Shown piece after piece: positions 63,044-64,000 of a stretch of DNA of 64,000 nucleotides (position 1 is the stretch's first letter; each line of letters starts with the position of its first letter). The notes under the pieces were generated by a model. The model saw only the letters and a program-made list of their open reading frames with translations, was not told the DNA's origin and did not search any database. The stretch covers positions 274,195,655-274,259,654 of the forward strand of contig CM061141.1 in the NCBI GenBank assembly GCA_030789695.1. Direction: 5' to 3'. Made by a program: the position numbers and the translations under genes. This DNA is from Scilla litardierei (taxonomy: Eukaryota; Streptophyta; Magnoliopsida; Asparagales; Asparagaceae).

Positions 63044-64000
63044 TGTAACGACTGGTTTCCTTGTATCTGAATTTATTATAATATAATATATGTTTTGGTG
63101 GATTTTCTCTTCGCGTGTGGTTTTCGTCTCCGTAGCTTTCATTTTCGATCGATTCGTCGTATTTTCTCGTTTCTTCCTTAGGATTGTCGATTTCGAAGTA
63201 AGTCATTCGTGACGGACTTCATAACAGTCGTATCTAACTATTAGATCAAGCCTAGGAGTCTTAGGAATCGATCCCGGGGCCCCGCGCTCCGTATCGGAAC
63301 TTTTCTGTGCTCATTGGCCGGTGTAAGAAGGGCCACCGACCGACTAGATGACGATCCAGTCAGTCGGCATTCCTTCTTGGACCGACTAGTTAGCTTTCTA
63401 AATTTCTCAGGAGTTACTGTTTATCGTTAGTCGGTCTAAGGACGTTGGTTGACCGACTAGGTTGCAAACTAGTCGGTCAGCAATGCTTCTTGAACCGACT
63501 AACTCATCATATTATTTTTGTATCAGCTACTGTTTACTCTTAGTCGGTCTAAGAACGTTCATCGACCGACTAGATGCCAAACTAGTCGGTCAGTACTTGT
63601 TCATGGACCGACTAACTCTAGAATCCTATTTTCGTTCAGGAGTTACTGTTTGCACTTAGTCGGTCTGCGTTGATCGACCGACCGACTAGTTGCCAAACTA
63701 GTCGGTCAGTGGTTGCTCTTTGACCGACTAACCTGTGTTAAAACCTTAATTTCTGGGCAGCCGCCAGCCCAACCTATTTATACCCAACCCAAACGACTTC
63801 TTCTTCTCCAACACGACCCAAAACCCTAAAAACTTCCCTCTTCAGCCCCCATCTTCCTCCAAGCTCCATTTCTCCATTCCAAGCCCTAAATCCATCATCC
63901 AATCCATCCATCCACTCTTTCTACCCCTCATCTTCCCCAAAATCTCACCCTCATCCATCAAAATCCCCAAATCCCCCAAAACCCTAGTTTCCCCAAACTT
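63044..64000 (+). repeat. 3' LTR of element G, truncated by window end
   Basis: 957 bp matching 43803-44760 with nine substitutions. Array at about 63336-63731, TATA box at 63774-63782. The remaining about 1.5 kb lies outside the window. Confidence 0.95.

Larger units (their letters stand above)
43803..64000 (+). mobile_element. Tekay/Del-type chromovirus G, interrupted by Athila A
   Basis: 5' LTR 43803-46258, gag 46401-47445 resuming at 59410, protease-RT-RNaseH-integrase to 62023, a second exon to 62997 with chromodomain, PPT 63031-63043, 3' LTR from 63044 running off the window. Gene order (integrase last) and the C-terminal chromodomain place it in the Tekay/Del chromovirus clade. The LTRs differ at nine positions in the 957 bp that can be compared. 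The left target duplication should be ATGCA (43798-43802). Confidence 0.9.

Overview
This window is transposon-dense nuclear DNA from a flowering plant, probably a eudicot. I see no host gene, tRNA, rRNA or bacterial feature. Plant-type signals are everywhere: tRNA-Asp-type primer binding sites of Athila-lineage Ty3/gypsy elements, a chromodomain (Tekay/Del-type) Ty3/gypsy polyprotein, a FAR1/MULE transposase relic, and AT-rich intergenic DNA. I could not identify the species. Element names A-G below are local labels.

Layout, left to right. 1-1282 is the 3' end of a Ty1/copia element (+) whose 3' LTR ends inside an Athila-type gag. 1283-4339 is the 5' part of that Athila element E (- strand; LTR 2752-4339), which itself interrupts a Mutator-like element. 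4340-16636 is a Mutator-like (MULE) neighbourhood: a decayed transposase-SWIM-OTU gene on -, a deletion derivative on + that joins a FAR1 DNA-binding domain to an OTU protease domain, a third 5' fragment, long arrays of about 60-bp imperfect palindromes, a tandem satellite of about 385 bp, duplicated fragments of an unknown gene and a hairpin-forming inverted duplication. 16637-19811 is an eroded Athila-like internal region (D). 19876-29250 is a three-LTR, gag-only gypsy element F (-) with target duplication ATACC, inserted in the 5' LTR of Athila B (+; through 38241). 38242-43802 is Athila C (+), lacking its 5' end. Its 3' LTR is cut by a Tekay-type chromovirus G (+; 43803 to beyond 64000). 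G's gag is in turn interrupted by Athila A (-; 47446-59404), complete with target duplication GCAGG and LTRs that differ by three substitutions and one single-base indel.

Nesting order (oldest to youngest) follows from the interruptions: C, then G, then A. LTR divergence agrees: about 0.9% for G against about 0.2% for A. Athila A, B and C carry gag and protease but no reverse transcriptase or integrase, so they are non-autonomous. A is nevertheless the youngest insertion and must have been mobilised in trans. G is the only element here with a recognisable complete set of gag, protease, RT, RNase H, integrase and chromodomain; its coding region appears to contain two introns and one frameshift.

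The most unusual signals are non-coding. First, the A/B-type, C and F LTRs carry arrays of hairpins in the transcribed leader whose loop sequence is constant within a family while the stems vary and are compensated; orthologous hairpins in A and B have different but still complementary stems. Second, five LTR families each carry a different palindromic repeat array immediately upstream of the TATA box. In Athila A, B and C a second palindrome-plus-TATA module lies inside the element just upstream of the second gene, suggesting an internal promoter. Third, the Athila copies share a hairpin pair after the gag-protease stop, a small basic ORF, and repeated polypurine-tract-like boxes.
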